A DNA stretch of 64,000 nt from Proteiniclasticum aestuarii (GCF_017368455.1 NZ_JAFNJU010000003.1:186001-250000); one strand, 5' to 3'; counted from the stretch's first letter, positions 44,871 through 54,674 are shown. Notes: generated from the letters alone by a model not told the origin. Numbers and translations are program-made.

Positions 44871-46421
44871 TCATGTTATTTTCTTTGGTTTTCTGACCAC
44901 ATCGATGAGCGTACCGTCACGATATTCAACCAGAGCCACCACTTCATCTTCAAACTGGATTTCTTCCGGTTTTCCCACCAGCTGATAGGCTTCATCGCGA
45001 AGCTTTTCAATTGTCATAAGCGGGAGGCCGGAGTCTTTCAGCGCTTCAAGAAGATCGGTTCTCGCTGGATTGACGGCTACGCCAACTTCAGTCACGACGA
45101 TATCGACGCTTTCCCCGGGAGTTGTCACAGTGATGACGGAATCTTTGATGGTGGGGATACGGCTTCTTACAAGAGGAGCCACGATGATGGAGCATTTGGA
45201 TCCGGCAGCTGTATCCACATGACCACCAGGAGCACCTCTCACTACGCCATCCGAACCGGTCACGACATTGACGTTGAAGTCTGTGTCCACTTCCAGTGCA
45301 CCCAGTATGACGAAATCCAGTTTATTGACGAATGCGCCTTTGTTCATGGGATTGGCGTACTGGGATGTGGAAATTTCGAAATGTCTGGGATGGTTATGGA
45401 CAGAAGCGATGGATGTGAGATCAAAATCCTGTGCATCCACGATGGTTCCTATGAGCCCCTCTTCCATAAGATCGATCATGGGCTTCGTGATTCCTCCTAT
45501 GGCAAAGCCCATCCTGATGTCTTTCTCCACCATATAGGGTTTCAGAAATCTCGTCACAGCAAGAGAGGGTCCGCCGCCTCCGGTCTGGAAGGAGAATCCG
45601 TCTCTGAAATAAGGTGTGCTGACAAGAGCCTTGGTGGCATATTCCGCGATGAGCAGTTCTCGGGGATCTGTTGTGAAGCGAAGCAGTTCATTGGCGATTT
45701 TTCTGGGATTTCCTATTTCTGGCACTACAACCACATAATCCACATCCACCTGCTTTATGCTGGGAGGGAAATTCGGGAAAGGGACCAGTGTATCGGTTAT
45801 GACAACCACTTTATCCGCATACTCTGCATCCACCATGGAATAGGACAGAACACCGCAGTCGGATTTTCCGCCTTTACCTCTCGCATTTCCATAGAGATCC
45901 GATGTAGGTGCTCCGATGAAGGCAACATCAATATGGATGTCTCCGGTTTCAATAGCACGTACTCTTCCACCATGACATCTGATATAGGCGGGATTCTTCA
46001 GTTTTCCTTCTGAGATGGCTTCTCCGATCTCACCACGAACGCCACTGGAAGAGATGCCTGTGATGGTTCCATCTTCAATATATCTGACGATGGGAGCATG
46101 GGCGGTCCCCAGTGAACTGGCACAGACAGTGATGTCTCTTATGCCCATCTCATGGATGGCATCCATGACCATGTTTACGATGTAGTCTCCATCTCTGAAG
46201 TGATGATGGAAGGAAACGGTCATTCCATCACGGAGCTCTGATTTTATGATGGCTTCCTTCAGATCCGAAACCACTTTACTCTCCTGAGGTCGTATAGAAG
46301 CTTTCACTTTCGGTGCGGCTTTCCTGTACTCATACCCTTCTCGGTAATACTGGCCCTGAAAGACCTCTACATCATGGACAAGAAACTGGTCCGGGATGTC
46401 TCTTTTCACCTTGTTGATCAT
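44871..46421 (-). CDS. citF: Citrate lyase alpha subunit (first copy)
   Basis: CitF (516 aa) is the citrate:acetyl-ACP transferase of citrate lyase. Family stretches are LRDGMTVSFHHHFRDGDYI, GISSSGVRGEIGEAIS and SDGVVRGAPGGHVDTAAG. It begins with a one-base junction to citE (46421 in both). It belongs to the minus-strand set citD-citE-citF-transporter. It is clearly diverged from the second CitF at 50234. Confidence 0.94.
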   Translation of the reverse strand: MINKVKRDIPDQFLVHDVEVFQGQYYREGYEYRKAAPKVKASIRPQESKVVSDLKEAIIKSELRDGMTVSFHHHFRDGDYIVNMVMDAIHEMGIRDITVCASSLGTAHAPIVRYIEDGTITGISSSGVRGEIGEAISEGKLKNPAYIRCHGGRVRAIETGDIHIDVAFIGAPTSDLYGNARGKGGKSDCGVLSYSMVDAEYADKVVVITDTLVPFPNFPPSIKQVDVDYVVVVPEIGNPRKIANELLRFTTDPRELLIAEYATKALVSTPYFRDGFSFQTGGGGPSLAVTRFLKPYMVEKDIRMGFAIGGITKPMIDLMEEGLIGTIVDAQDFDLTSIASVHNHPRHFEISTSQYANPMNKGAFVNKLDFVILGALEVDTDFNVNVVTGSDGVVRGAPGGHVDTAAGSKCSIIVAPLVRSRIPTIKDSVITVTTPGESVDIVVTEVGVAVNPARTDLLEALKDSGLPLMTIEKLRDEAYQLVGKPEEIQFEDEVVALVEYRDGTLIDVVRKPKKIT

Positions 46422-47320
46422 TATAAATCCCCCCTATACACACCGGATGCTTTCGCCAGGGTAAGCACTCTTCTTGCACCCTCCACCATGGCGATATCGA
46501 TCATCTGACCATCCACCACAATTACACCGACCCCTTCTTTGGCCGATTCTTCTACACCATAGATGGTTTTCTCTGCCATCTGGATCTCCTTCTGACTGGG
46601 TGTGAAGACCTGATGAATGATGGATATCTGTTTTGGGCTGATGACGGATTTTCCATCAAAGCCCATATTTTTGATCTGTTCTGTATCTCTTCTCAGACCT
46701 TCGAAATCATCCACGTTCGTATGCACGGTATCAAAGCACATGATATCAGCGGCTCTTGCTGCAAGGACCAGCTGACTTCTGGCTGCAAGCATCTCATAGC
46801 CTTCAGAGGTTCTTTTGGCATGCATGGTTCTCATGAAATCGCCGGCACCGATGGAGATGCCGAAAATACGATCCGAGCTCTGTGAAAGTTCCAGCGCGTT
46901 GATGACCCCCATGGGTGTTTCAATGGCTGCCATGAGAAGTGTGCTTCCGAGAGGCCTTTGAAACTCAAGCTCCGCTTTTCTTACTTCTTCTTCCACAAGG
47001 GTGACATCGCTCCTGTATTCACATTTCGGGATTCTGATACCGTCACATCCTCCTGCTACAGCAGCACGAATATCTTCTTTCCAGTGCAGAGATTCTTTAC
47101 CATTGATTCGGACCAGACGCTCTACACCTTTATAGTCCGAATACTTCAAGGTATTGTACAGCTGGATTCTGGCTGAATCTTTCTGGTTTTCAGAAACAGC
47201 ATCTTCCAGATCGAAGATCACGGAATCCGGTTTATAGATGTAGGCATCTTTCACAAGCCCGGCACGATGGGCATTGAGAAACATCATGGTTCTTCTGATT
47301 CTGTTTTTGTTCGGATGCAT
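46421..47320 (-). CDS. citE: Citrate lyase beta subunit (first copy)
   Basis: CitE (299 aa) is the citryl-ACP lyase. It has RRTMMFLNAHRAGLVKDAY, the metal-site region SVIFDLEDAVSENQKD, RINGK and the end-part GFDGKSVISPKQISIIHQVF. It is joined to citD by a shared base. The copy at 49341 has the same motifs but differs across most other positions. Confidence 0.94.
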   Translation of the reverse strand: MHPNKNRIRRTMMFLNAHRAGLVKDAYIYKPDSVIFDLEDAVSENQKDSARIQLYNTLKYSDYKGVERLVRINGKESLHWKEDIRAAVAGGCDGIRIPKCEYRSDVTLVEEEVRKAELEFQRPLGSTLLMAAIETPMGVINALELSQSSDRIFGISIGAGDFMRTMHAKRTSEGYEMLAARSQLVLAARAADIMCFDTVHTNVDDFEGLRRDTEQIKNMGFDGKSVISPKQISIIHQVFTPSQKEIQMAEKTIYGVEESAKEGVGVIVVDGQMIDIAMVEGARRVLTLAKASGVYRGDL

Positions 47321-47613
47321 TACATCACCTCCCAGGGCAGATTCTCTTTCTGATCCATGGCGCGAAATACAGCGGTTTCCACGCGGGATCGGATGGTACA
47401 GTCCAGAGCACCCTTATCCATGGCGATGATCTTGGCGTTCTTCACATCGAGTTTTTCTAGAACATCCATGATGGTACTTCGGATCTGTTTGCCATACTGG
47501 CTCAATACACTGCTTTCGAGAATCAGTTCCAGGCCATCTTCTTGTGGTGAGATCATGATCTGGATGTCACTGGACTCTACAGTGCCGGCTACAGCTGAAT
47601 GAAGCAGGTTCAT
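47320..47613 (-). CDS. citD: Citrate lyase gamma subunit, acyl carrier (first copy)
   Basis: CitD (97 aa) carries the phosphoribosyl dephospho-CoA group. The acceptor serine lies in AGTVESSDIQI. ATG 47613 has GGAGGG upstream, so the longer frame to 47661 is not used. It is first gene of the minus-strand set, divergent from citC with about 380 bp between. Confidence 0.92.
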   Translation of the reverse strand: MNLLHSAVAGTVESSDIQIMISPQEDGLELILESSVLSQYGKQIRSTIMDVLEKLDVKNAKIIAMDKGALDCTIRSRVETAVFRAMDQKENLPWEVM

Positions 47614-47994
47614 ATCGTTCCCTCCTGTTCTGATAAAGATCGGTTCCATACCATTCCTCATCTCAACGTTTTCACTCAGTATAAATTAAAGATATTCTCT
47701 TCACAATATATTTTGATTTAAAGAACAGTAAAAAAACAGCATCTCATTAACGCAATTATAATGTAGAGATGCATTTAGTGATGAATCGATAATTGTGCAG
47801 CAATCAGCATCAGAAGTACTGACAAAGTTGTTTCCTGGTCGGGTACATGGTTCTGATTGTCAGGAATAAAACATAAAGTACAGGTAAAAAACACATGAAA
47901 TAAAAAAGTTGTCGTATAATGAAAATGTAATCGATACGATAGGGGTTGTCTGATGATCCCTGAAATCCTATATAGGTAAATGGGGGAGATTTTC
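47614..47994. promoter_or_regulatory. Divergent promoter region between citD and citC
   Basis: This 381-bp gene-free region would hold the promoters of both citrate lyase sets. TATAAT at 47915-47920 lies 75 bp before citC; its -35 box is weak, which suits an activated promoter. A hairpin-like GCATCTC...GAGATGC lies at about 47738-47772. It is the likely place for the FCD regulator to act. Confidence 0.45.
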
Positions 47995-49026
47995 ATGAAT
48001 TATATACTTCAGAGAATGTGGATCGGAAGAAGCAGATCTGCCAGAGAAGCATGGGAGACCATGCTGAGTCAGGCTGGAATCAGATCGGAAGACACGGTGG
48101 AATATACCGTAGGGGTATATGACGGAGAAAAGCTTGTCGCCACGGGATCCCGCTACAAGAATGTGCTCAAGTGCATAGCGGTCTGCAAAGATTATACGGG
48201 AGGAGAAGTCATAAGTCTTCTCATATCCCATCTCATGACGGAAGTCTTTGATGAGGGTCATACCTCCTGCTATGTCTATACGAAACCGGAGTCTGTCCAG
48301 TCCTTTGTCTACATGGGATTCAATGAGATCGAACGAGTGGGAGAGGATCTGGTCTTTCTGGAAAAAGCGGTTCACGGATTTGATGAGTTCCTGAGAAACC
48401 TCGAAAAAGAGAGGATTCCAGGTGAAAAGATCGCAGGCATTGTCATGAATGCCAATCCATTTACAAAGGGTCATCAGTATCTCATCGAAACAGCGGCAAA
48501 GGCCAGTGATGTGCTTCATGTTTTCGTTCTTACGGAAGATCTGTCCGCTTTTCCCACGAAGGTGAGAAAAGAGCTAGTGAAAAGAGGGACAGCTCATCTG
48601 AAGAATGTGAGGATTCACGAGACAGGAGACTACATGGTCTCCGCCAAGACGTTTCCTTCCTATTTCCTGAAGGAAAACAAGGATGTGACGGAAGTCCAGG
48701 CAAGCCTGGATGCCAGGATCTTCAAAAATCATATTGCAAAGGCCCTAGCCATCACCACCAGATATGTGGGAGAAGAGCCGCTTTCCTTTGCGACCAACAT
48801 CTACAATGAGGCCATGAAGAAAGTGTTTCAGGATGAGATGAACCTGGTGATCATTCCGCGTAAGGAATTCGGCGGAGAAGTCATCAGCGCATCCAGAGTG
48901 CGGAAATACCTGAAAGAAGATCGTGTAGAGGAGCTGAAGGGGCTGGTTCCGGAAACCACCTTCCAGTTTCTGGTCTCTGAAGAAGGGAAAAAGATACAGG
49001 AAAAATTAAGAAGCGAGGAGCAGTAA
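47995..49026 (+). CDS. citC: Citrate lyase ligase
   Basis: CitC (343 aa) acetylates the citrate lyase carrier subunit with ATP and acetate to activate it. It has an N-terminal GNAT-like part and a nucleotidyl-transferase domain with GIVMNANPFTKGHQYLIE (the H-x-G-H-like site) and ISASRVRKYL (ISTxR-like). GGGGGAG is upstream of ATG 47995. It is first gene of the plus-strand set. Confidence 0.93.
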   Translation: MNYILQRMWIGRSRSAREAWETMLSQAGIRSEDTVEYTVGVYDGEKLVATGSRYKNVLKCIAVCKDYTGGEVISLLISHLMTEVFDEGHTSCYVYTKPESVQSFVYMGFNEIERVGEDLVFLEKAVHGFDEFLRNLEKERIPGEKIAGIVMNANPFTKGHQYLIETAAKASDVLHVFVLTEDLSAFPTKVRKELVKRGTAHLKNVRIHETGDYMVSAKTFPSYFLKENKDVTEVQASLDARIFKNHIAKALAITTRYVGEEPLSFATNIYNEAMKKVFQDEMNLVIIPRKEFGGEVISASRVRKYLKEDRVEELKGLVPETTFQFLVSEEGKKIQEKLRSEEQ

Positions 49027-49032
49027 CAGCGT

Positions 49033-49353
49033 ATGCAGAAGTTTAACATTGTAAGGCAAGCCATTGCAGGTACCATGGAATCATCTGATCTTCAGATCAT
49101 TCTGGACCAGAACGAAGGCAACGGCATTGAAATCGAACTGAAAAGTAGTGTGGAAAATCAGTATGGAAGAAGAATCAGAGAGGTCCTTCTGGATACTCTG
49201 AAGAACCTGGGCATAGAGGATGCGAAGCTGACGGTGACGGACAAGGGTGCGCTGGACTGCACCATCGTGGCCAGAACCATCGCAGTGGTGCATCGCGCAG
49301 CGGATGCCACAGATAAAATCGACTGGGAGGGACTTGAAGAATGGAACGTTTAA
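49033..49353 (+). CDS. citD: Citrate lyase gamma subunit, acyl carrier (second copy)
   Basis: This is a 106-aa carrier subunit. The acceptor serine is in AGTMESSDLQI. It begins 6 bp after citC and overlaps the next gene by 13 bp. Its end is longer than that of the first copy. Confidence 0.92.
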   Translation: MQKFNIVRQAIAGTMESSDLQIILDQNEGNGIEIELKSSVENQYGRRIREVLLDTLKNLGIEDAKLTVTDKGALDCTIVARTIAVVHRAADATDKIDWEGLEEWNV

Positions 49354-50231
49354 GAAGAACCATGATGTTTGTGCCTGCCAGTAATGCAGGAATGCTGAGA
49401 GATGCCTATATCTACGGAGCCGATTCCATCATGTTTGATCTGGAGGACTCCATCTCCCTGAAGGAGAAGGACACTTCAAGATTTCTGGTCTACCAGGCAG
49501 TGAAGACCATCGACTACGGCGCAACGGAAACAGTGGTCAGAATCAACAGCCTGGATATGGGCGGAAAAGATGATGTCCATGCCATGGTCAGAGCAGGCAT
49601 TGATGTCATCCGGCTGCCAAAGACGGAAACCGCCCAGGATATCCTGGATGTGGAAGAAGTGATTCTGGAAGCGGAAAGACAGTGCGGCAGAGAAGAAGGA
49701 AGCACGAGGATGATGGCGGCCATCGAAGGCCCTGTGGGTGTTCTCAATGCCCTCAGCATCGCCACAGCAAGCAGAAGACTCATCGGTATCGCACTAGGCG
49801 CAGAAGACTATGTCACCTCCATGAAGACCAGAAGGTATCCTGAAAGAAACAGCGAGGAAATCTTCTTCGCCAGATCCATGATCGTCCATGCAGCCAGAGC
49901 TGCAGGGATCGCGGCGCTGGATACGGTGTTCTCCGATGTCAATGACTCCGAAACACTGCGGAAGGAAACAGAGCTGATCAGGCAGCTGGGCTTCGACGGA
50001 AAATCCGTCATCAACCCAAGACAGATTTCCATTGTGAACTCCGTCTTCACACCTACGGAAAAGGAAATCGCCAATGCCGTGGCTGTGATGCATGCCATCG
50101 AAGAAGCCGAAGCAAAGGGTTCAGGCGTCATCGCGCTCAATGGAAAGATGATCGACAAGCCCATTGTGGAAAGAGCGGAAAGAGTTCTGATGCTTGCTGA
50201 AGCAGCCGGCGTATACAGGAAAGGGGAATAA
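49341..50231 (+). CDS. citE: Citrate lyase beta subunit (second copy)
   Basis: This is a 296-aa lyase subunit. RRTMMFVPASNAGMLRDAYI opens it; the metal-site region IMFDLEDSISLKEKD and GFDGKSVINPRQISIVNSVF are kept. It starts within the last codons of citD and lies 2 bp before citF. It is not a close copy of the one at 46421. Confidence 0.94.
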   Translation: MERLRRTMMFVPASNAGMLRDAYIYGADSIMFDLEDSISLKEKDTSRFLVYQAVKTIDYGATETVVRINSLDMGGKDDVHAMVRAGIDVIRLPKTETAQDILDVEEVILEAERQCGREEGSTRMMAAIEGPVGVLNALSIATASRRLIGIALGAEDYVTSMKTRRYPERNSEEIFFARSMIVHAARAAGIAALDTVFSDVNDSETLRKETELIRQLGFDGKSVINPRQISIVNSVFTPTEKEIANAVAVMHAIEEAEAKGSGVIALNGKMIDKPIVERAERVLMLAEAAGVYRKGE

Positions 50232-50233
50232 TC

Positions 50234-51772
50234 ATGGCAGAGAACAAGTTAGGTAGGGAAATCCCTGAACAGTATGCAGATGTCTTCGGCACCTTTGAAG
50301 GACAGTTTTCCAGAAGACATGACTATAAAAGATCCAGCGGGAAAGTGACCTCTGTGAAACCGGGAGAATCAAAGCTTCTTAGTTCCATCAGAGAAGCCAT
50401 AGAAAAATCAGGACTGAAAGATGGCATGACCATTTCCTTCCATCATCATTTCAGAGAAGGGGACAAGGTCCTGAACATGGTCATGGAGGAGATTGCTGCT
50501 ATGGGCATCAAGAATCTGACCCTGGCACCAAGTTCCATCGCCAATGTCCATGCACCGCTTATTGACCATATCAAGAACGGTGTGATCACCCAGATTACCT
50601 CTTCCGGTCTGAGAGACAGGCTGGGCGCGGAAATCTCTCACGGGCTCATGGAGAAACCGGTGATCATCCGGTCTCACGGCGGTAGAGCCAGGGCCATCGA
50701 AAAGGATGAAATTCACATCGATGTGGCGTTTCTGGGTGCACCCAGTGCTGATGCCTACGGCAACGCCAACGGTTCCCATGGAAAGGCCAACTGCGGTTCT
50801 CTGGGCTATGCCAAGGTGGATGCGGAATTTGCAGACAAGGTGGTCATCATCACAGACAATCTGGTGCCCTATCCCAATACACCCATCAGCATCCCTCAGA
50901 ACCAGGTGGATTATGTAGTGGTTGTGGACTCCATCGGAGACCCTGATGGCATCGCAAAGGGAGCCACCCGAATCACCACCAATCCGAAGGAGCTTCTGAT
51001 TGCCGAGAATGCCAATAAAGTCATCACAGCTTCACCATACTACAAAGAAGGATTCTCCTTCCAGTCGGGAACTGGCGGTTCCACCCTTGCCGTGGCAAGA
51101 TTCCTTCAGGACTCTATGAGAAAGGACAACATCAAGGCGTCCTTCGCATTAGGTGGGCTGACAGGACATCTGTGCAGCATGCTGGAGGAAGGTCTCATCG
51201 AAAAGATCATCGATACCCAGTGCTTTGATAGAAGCGCCATCGAATCCATGAAGAAGAATGAGCATCACTATGAAATCAGCGCCTCCTTCTACGCCAATCC
51301 TGGAAACAAGGGCGCAGCAGTGAATCAGCTGGATGTGGTTGTGCTGTCTGCACTGGAAATCGATACGAACTTCAATGTCAACGTCATGACAGGTTCTGAC
51401 GGTGTCATCAGAGGAGCCTCAGGGGGGCACAGCGATGCATCAGCAGGAGCAAAGCTCAGCCTGGTTCTGACACCGCTGATCAGAGGAAGAATTCCTACCA
51501 TCGTGGAGGAAGTGAATACCGTGATCACCCCTGGAGCTAGCATCGATGTGGTGGTGACGGAGATCGGAATCGCCATCAATCCTCGCAGGCAGGATCTCAT
51601 GGAAGCCTTCAGAAATCTCAATGTTCCTCAGTACACCATGGAGGAGCTGAAGGAGAAGGCCTATGAGGTGGTAGGGCGACCAGACCCCATCGTCTACGAG
51701 GACAGAGTGGTGGCGCTCATTGAATACCGTGACGGAAGCCTCATTGATGTGGTCAGAAAAGTAAGAGACTAG
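50234..51772 (+). CDS. citF: Citrate lyase alpha subunit (second copy)
   Basis: This is a 512-aa transferase subunit. LKDGMTISFHHHFREGDKV, TSSGLRDRLGAEIS and SDGVIRGASGGHSDASAG are conserved. Codon use in this half of the cluster is richer in G and C than in the first set, so the two sets may have different histories. It is followed by citX after 21 bp. Confidence 0.94.
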   Translation: MAENKLGREIPEQYADVFGTFEGQFSRRHDYKRSSGKVTSVKPGESKLLSSIREAIEKSGLKDGMTISFHHHFREGDKVLNMVMEEIAAMGIKNLTLAPSSIANVHAPLIDHIKNGVITQITSSGLRDRLGAEISHGLMEKPVIIRSHGGRARAIEKDEIHIDVAFLGAPSADAYGNANGSHGKANCGSLGYAKVDAEFADKVVIITDNLVPYPNTPISIPQNQVDYVVVVDSIGDPDGIAKGATRITTNPKELLIAENANKVITASPYYKEGFSFQSGTGGSTLAVARFLQDSMRKDNIKASFALGGLTGHLCSMLEEGLIEKIIDTQCFDRSAIESMKKNEHHYEISASFYANPGNKGAAVNQLDVVVLSALEIDTNFNVNVMTGSDGVIRGASGGHSDASAGAKLSLVLTPLIRGRIPTIVEEVNTVITPGASIDVVVTEIGIAINPRRQDLMEAFRNLNVPQYTMEELKEKAYEVVGRPDPIVYEDRVVALIEYRDGSLIDVVRKVRD

Positions 51773-51793
51773 CATAATTTGGAGGTGCGAAGG

Positions 51794-52348
51794 ATGAAGA
51801 AAAATCCCTTGGCAGAGGGCAGCAGCCCCTCGCTGGAAGAAGTGCTTCATACAAGAGAGAATCGTGTGCGATTTCAGGAAGCTCTGGCTGCAGAGTATGC
51901 TCCTGATTCCGTAATCTCCTTCAAGCTGAATATTCCAGGACCCGTGAAAAGCAATGAAACCATAGGAAAAATCTTTTCTCTCGGAAAATCCGACATCACA
52001 GATGCGATCGCTGCCGAAGGGTGGGAGATTCTCTATGAGAAAATCATGGATCTTAAAACAGGGCCGGAGCTTTTTCTGGTGACCAGAGGAACACTTGCGG
52101 AAGTGAAAAGTGCCATGATCAGGCTGGAAGAGGAAATGCCTCTGGGGCGGCTCTTTGATCTGGATGTCTTTGCGGCAGAGGGGACTGTTGTCAGGACCCT
52201 CTCCAGAGAAGCTCTGGGGTATCCCGAGAGGAGATGCCTGATCTGTGAGAAGCCTGCAAAGGTCTGTGGAAGAAACAGAACCCATGAAATCCGTGAAATG
52301 CATGAGAAAATCATGGAAATCCTGGAAAAAGAAAATCGACTGAAATAG
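51794..52348 (+). CDS. citX: Apo-citrate lyase phosphoribosyl-dephospho-CoA transferase
   Basis: CitX (184 aa) attaches the prosthetic group to the carrier subunit. Family marks are the PLGRLFDLDVF motif near residue 115 and RRCLICEKPAKVCGRNRTH near 145. ATG 51794 follows GGAGGTGCGAAGG; the TTG at 51779 lies on the ribosome site. It closes the plus-strand set and would serve both CitD proteins. Confidence 0.92.
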   Translation: MKKNPLAEGSSPSLEEVLHTRENRVRFQEALAAEYAPDSVISFKLNIPGPVKSNETIGKIFSLGKSDITDAIAAEGWEILYEKIMDLKTGPELFLVTRGTLAEVKSAMIRLEEEMPLGRLFDLDVFAAEGTVVRTLSREALGYPERRCLICEKPAKVCGRNRTHEIREMHEKIMEILEKENRLK

Positions 52349-52520
52349 AGTGAGCAGGTCTGAACTCCGGAAGAGGGGATCAGAGCTGCTCTTTCTAGTG
52401 CGGGAAAAAGTGATTCATCACTTCACTCCGTGTCTTAGCCCGGAATCATATGACACGTTCTGATTCCTATGTTAAAATCTAACTATAGAACAGAACACAT
52501 ATCATCAGGAGGTATAAATT

Positions 52521-52919
52521 ATGAAATGGGTCAACATGGAATTTGACTATGCATTCAAAGGGATACTGAAGGCGAAGAGAGGAACTGTGGACATCGGCAT
52601 CGAAGAAGGAACCATCGAACCCTACGATATGGTCTTCGGCGCACTGGGATCCTGTCTCTACTCCACTTTTCTGGATATTGCCGTGAAAAAGAAAATCGTC
52701 TATGAAGGAGTCAGAATGAAGGTCTCCGGAGAAAAGAGAACGGAAGTACCTACAACACTGAAAACCGTGAATGTCGAGGTCACTGTCATCAATCCTGTGA
52801 AGGAAAAGGGACTGGACCAGGCCATGAGACTGGCAACCGAGTACTGCTCCGTTTATCAGACACTGGCACATGTGGCGGAGATGAGCTACAGCCTGAACTT
52901 TGAATATACCGACAAGTAG
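52521..52919 (+). CDS. OsmC-like protein
   Basis: This is a 132-aa protein of the OsmC/Ohr family, thiol peroxidases that act on organic peroxides. The two family cysteines are visible in GALGSCLYST and ATEYCSVYQT. AGGAGG lies before the ATG. It stands alone with a terminator after it and a small palindrome (AAGTGAT/ATCACTT, 52408-52423) about 100 bp ahead. Confidence 0.85.
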   Translation: MKWVNMEFDYAFKGILKAKRGTVDIGIEEGTIEPYDMVFGALGSCLYSTFLDIAVKKKIVYEGVRMKVSGEKRTEVPTTLKTVNVEVTVINPVKEKGLDQAMRLATEYCSVYQTLAHVAEMSYSLNFEYTDK

Positions 52920-52929
52920 GAGAGCATCG

Positions 52930-52958
52930 GCCCTGATTTGATCAGGGCTTCTTTTTTT
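52930..52958 (+). terminator. Terminator after the OsmC-like gene
   Basis: GCCCTGAT/ATCAGGGC is followed by TTC and seven T. Confidence 0.85.
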
Positions 52959-53066
52959 GCAATCATGGAATGGAGTTCACAGGATAATACATTGTGCAAA
53001 ATCGGATTTTGCTGTATAATAAGTTTTATAAAATTTAATTTGATAGTAATATGGAGATGATAATGC

Positions 53067-53384
53067 ATGATAAGAAATACAGGAGAAGGCACTTTCGAGA
53101 AAGATGTTCTGGAAAGAAAAGGACTGGTGCTGGTGGATTTCTGGGCACCCTGGTGCGGTCCCTGCAAGATGATTGCGCCGGTGCTGGAACAGGTGGCGGA
53201 GGAACACAAAGAAGAGATTGAAATCGCCAAGCTGAATGTGGATGACCACAGCATCATCGCCCAGAGATACAAGATCAGGAGCATACCCACCATGATTCTG
53301 TTCAAGGACGGAAAGCCGGTGGATGGAGCCATAGGAATGAGATCAAAGGATTATTTCAAGGAACTCATCAGAAAACACAAATAA
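53067..53384 (+). CDS. trxA: Thioredoxin
   Basis: This is a 105-aa disulfide reductase with the WCGPC active site (DFWAPWCGPCKMIAP) and the cis-proline region RSIPTMILFKDG. The length and fold marks are those of bacterial thioredoxin. It has a terminator after it. No thioredoxin reductase lies nearby. Confidence 0.93.
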   Translation: MIRNTGEGTFEKDVLERKGLVLVDFWAPWCGPCKMIAPVLEQVAEEHKEEIEIAKLNVDDHSIIAQRYKIRSIPTMILFKDGKPVDGAIGMRSKDYFKELIRKHK

Positions 53385-53396
53385 GGGACAACAGAA

Positions 53397-53433
53397 AAAA
53401 CACCGTGCATGGATTGCCATGAGCGGTGTTTTT
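53397..53433. terminator. Terminator between trxA and dut
   Basis: AACACCG/CGGTGTT with an inner CATGG/CCATG pair; T on both strands. It serves both convergent genes. Confidence 0.8.
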
Positions 53434-53453
53434 GTGTTCGTAAACGGTTGGAA

Positions 53454-54083
53454 TTATTTCAGGCCGGTGCTTCCATAGCCGCCACCCCGATTTTTTCCGA
53501 TGATTGATACATCATCGGTTTCAATGAATTCTGCATGGATCACTTCATTGAAAACCACCTGGGCGATTTTTGTGCCTTTTTCGATGTAGAGCGTGCCATA
53601 GGGGTTGTTCTGCTCATCGAGCACAAGAAAGGGAGCAAGTCCCAGCGTTTCCTGGGTTTCTGTTCCCTTGGCGCTGTAGGTGGTGAAGACACCATCCTTT
53701 TTATCGGGAAACAGGATTCTGCAGTTTCTCTGAACCTCAGCCCGGAGCTCTTCGTTATAGAGCATCTCATAGGGAAGGGTTGCGATGTTGTAGGTGTTTT
53801 CCGCTATGACGCCTACAGGATTTCTGTAGCCCGCATCAACGGTGCCGGGGCTGTTTGGTATACTGAGGCTGGTCTTCAGGGAGAGTCCGCTTCTGGGTCT
53901 TACCTGCATCTCGATGGAATCCGGCAAGGCGACTTTGAAATTCAGCGGGATGATGATTTTTTCTCCCGGCCTTATGACCAGATCCTCTGCCGCATAGACA
54001 TCCGCCCCTGCATCATTGAAATTGGCGTATGCCGGAATTCTGCCATCCTCCATGAGTTCGATGTGTATTTTTTCTTTCTTCAT
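53454..54083 (-). CDS. dut: dUTP diphosphatase
   Basis: dUTPase (209 aa) removes dUTP. The five motifs of the trimeric enzyme are present: NDAGADVYA, PRSGLSLK, GTVDAGYRNPVGV, TKIAQVVF and GGGYGSTG. It is about 60 residues longer than the common form, by an insert between motifs 3 and 4 (from about ENTYNIATLPYEM to NNPYGTLYIEK). ATG 54083 has GGGAGC upstream; the frame running on to 54659 is antisense to the next gene and is not coding. Confidence 0.92.
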   Translation of the reverse strand: MKKEKIHIELMEDGRIPAYANFNDAGADVYAAEDLVIRPGEKIIIPLNFKVALPDSIEMQVRPRSGLSLKTSLSIPNSPGTVDAGYRNPVGVIAENTYNIATLPYEMLYNEELRAEVQRNCRILFPDKKDGVFTTYSAKGTETQETLGLAPFLVLDEQNNPYGTLYIEKGTKIAQVVFNEVIHAEFIETDDVSIIGKNRGGGYGSTGLK

Positions 54084-54206
54084 TTTACTGCTCCCATCTC
54101 TTCTTCTTAAATAAGGTATAATAGTATCAATATCTAAGGGAGGCTGCTCCCTACCTTCTATTATAAGCCAATGGAATCTTGCGGCAAAGAGAAAGGAGCT
54201 GGTATA

Positions 54207-54674
54207 GTGGAAAAAGTGAAACTGAAAGGACTGCCTCTCTTTGAAAGAGCGCTGACCCTGGCAGCGGTGATGCATGCAGGTCAGAAAGATAAGGGGGGAC
54301 AACCCTATGTGATGCATGTGATCCGGGTCATGATGGAGCTGAAAGAACCGGAACTGAAAGTGGCGGCTCTGCTTCACGATCTTCTGGAGGACACCGACCT
54401 TACAGCAGAGGATCTGCTTTCCTATGGATTCAGTGAAGAAACCATAGGAATCGTGGCGCTTCTTTCGAGAGAACCGGAGGAGCCGTATATGGACTATATC
54501 AGAAGATTGTCCAGGGATGAGGGAGCCATCCGGATCAAGCTCAGTGATCTCAAAGACAATCAGAATCGCACCAGACTCAAGGGAAGCCTCAGCCAGGAAG
54601 ACCTTAAGAGGATGGAAAAATATCACCGGGCAGAAGAATATCTTCTCCGTGTTCTTCATGACAGGGAAGTATAG
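54207..54674 (+). CDS. HD-domain hydrolase (ppGpp hydrolase-like)
   Basis: This is a 155-aa protein with the HD pattern of RelA/SpoT N-domains: YVMHVIRVMMEL (first His), AALLHDLLEDTD (HD-x4-ED) and IKLSDLKDNQ (the last Asp). It lacks a synthetase domain, so it resembles small alarmone hydrolases, but the substrate is not certain. GTG 54207 has AAAGGAG upstream, better than ATG 54171. It is divergent from dut. Confidence 0.8.
   Translation: MEKVKLKGLPLFERALTLAAVMHAGQKDKGGQPYVMHVIRVMMELKEPELKVAALLHDLLEDTDLTAEDLLSYGFSEETIGIVALLSREPEEPYMDYIRRLSRDEGAIRIKLSDLKDNQNRTRLKGSLSQEDLKRMEKYHRAEEYLLRVLHDREV

Noticed and set aside
54084..54659. Extension of the dUTPase frame to 401 residues
   Set aside because: The extra part is antisense to the HD hydrolase gene, and a good ribosome site and ATG lie at 54083.
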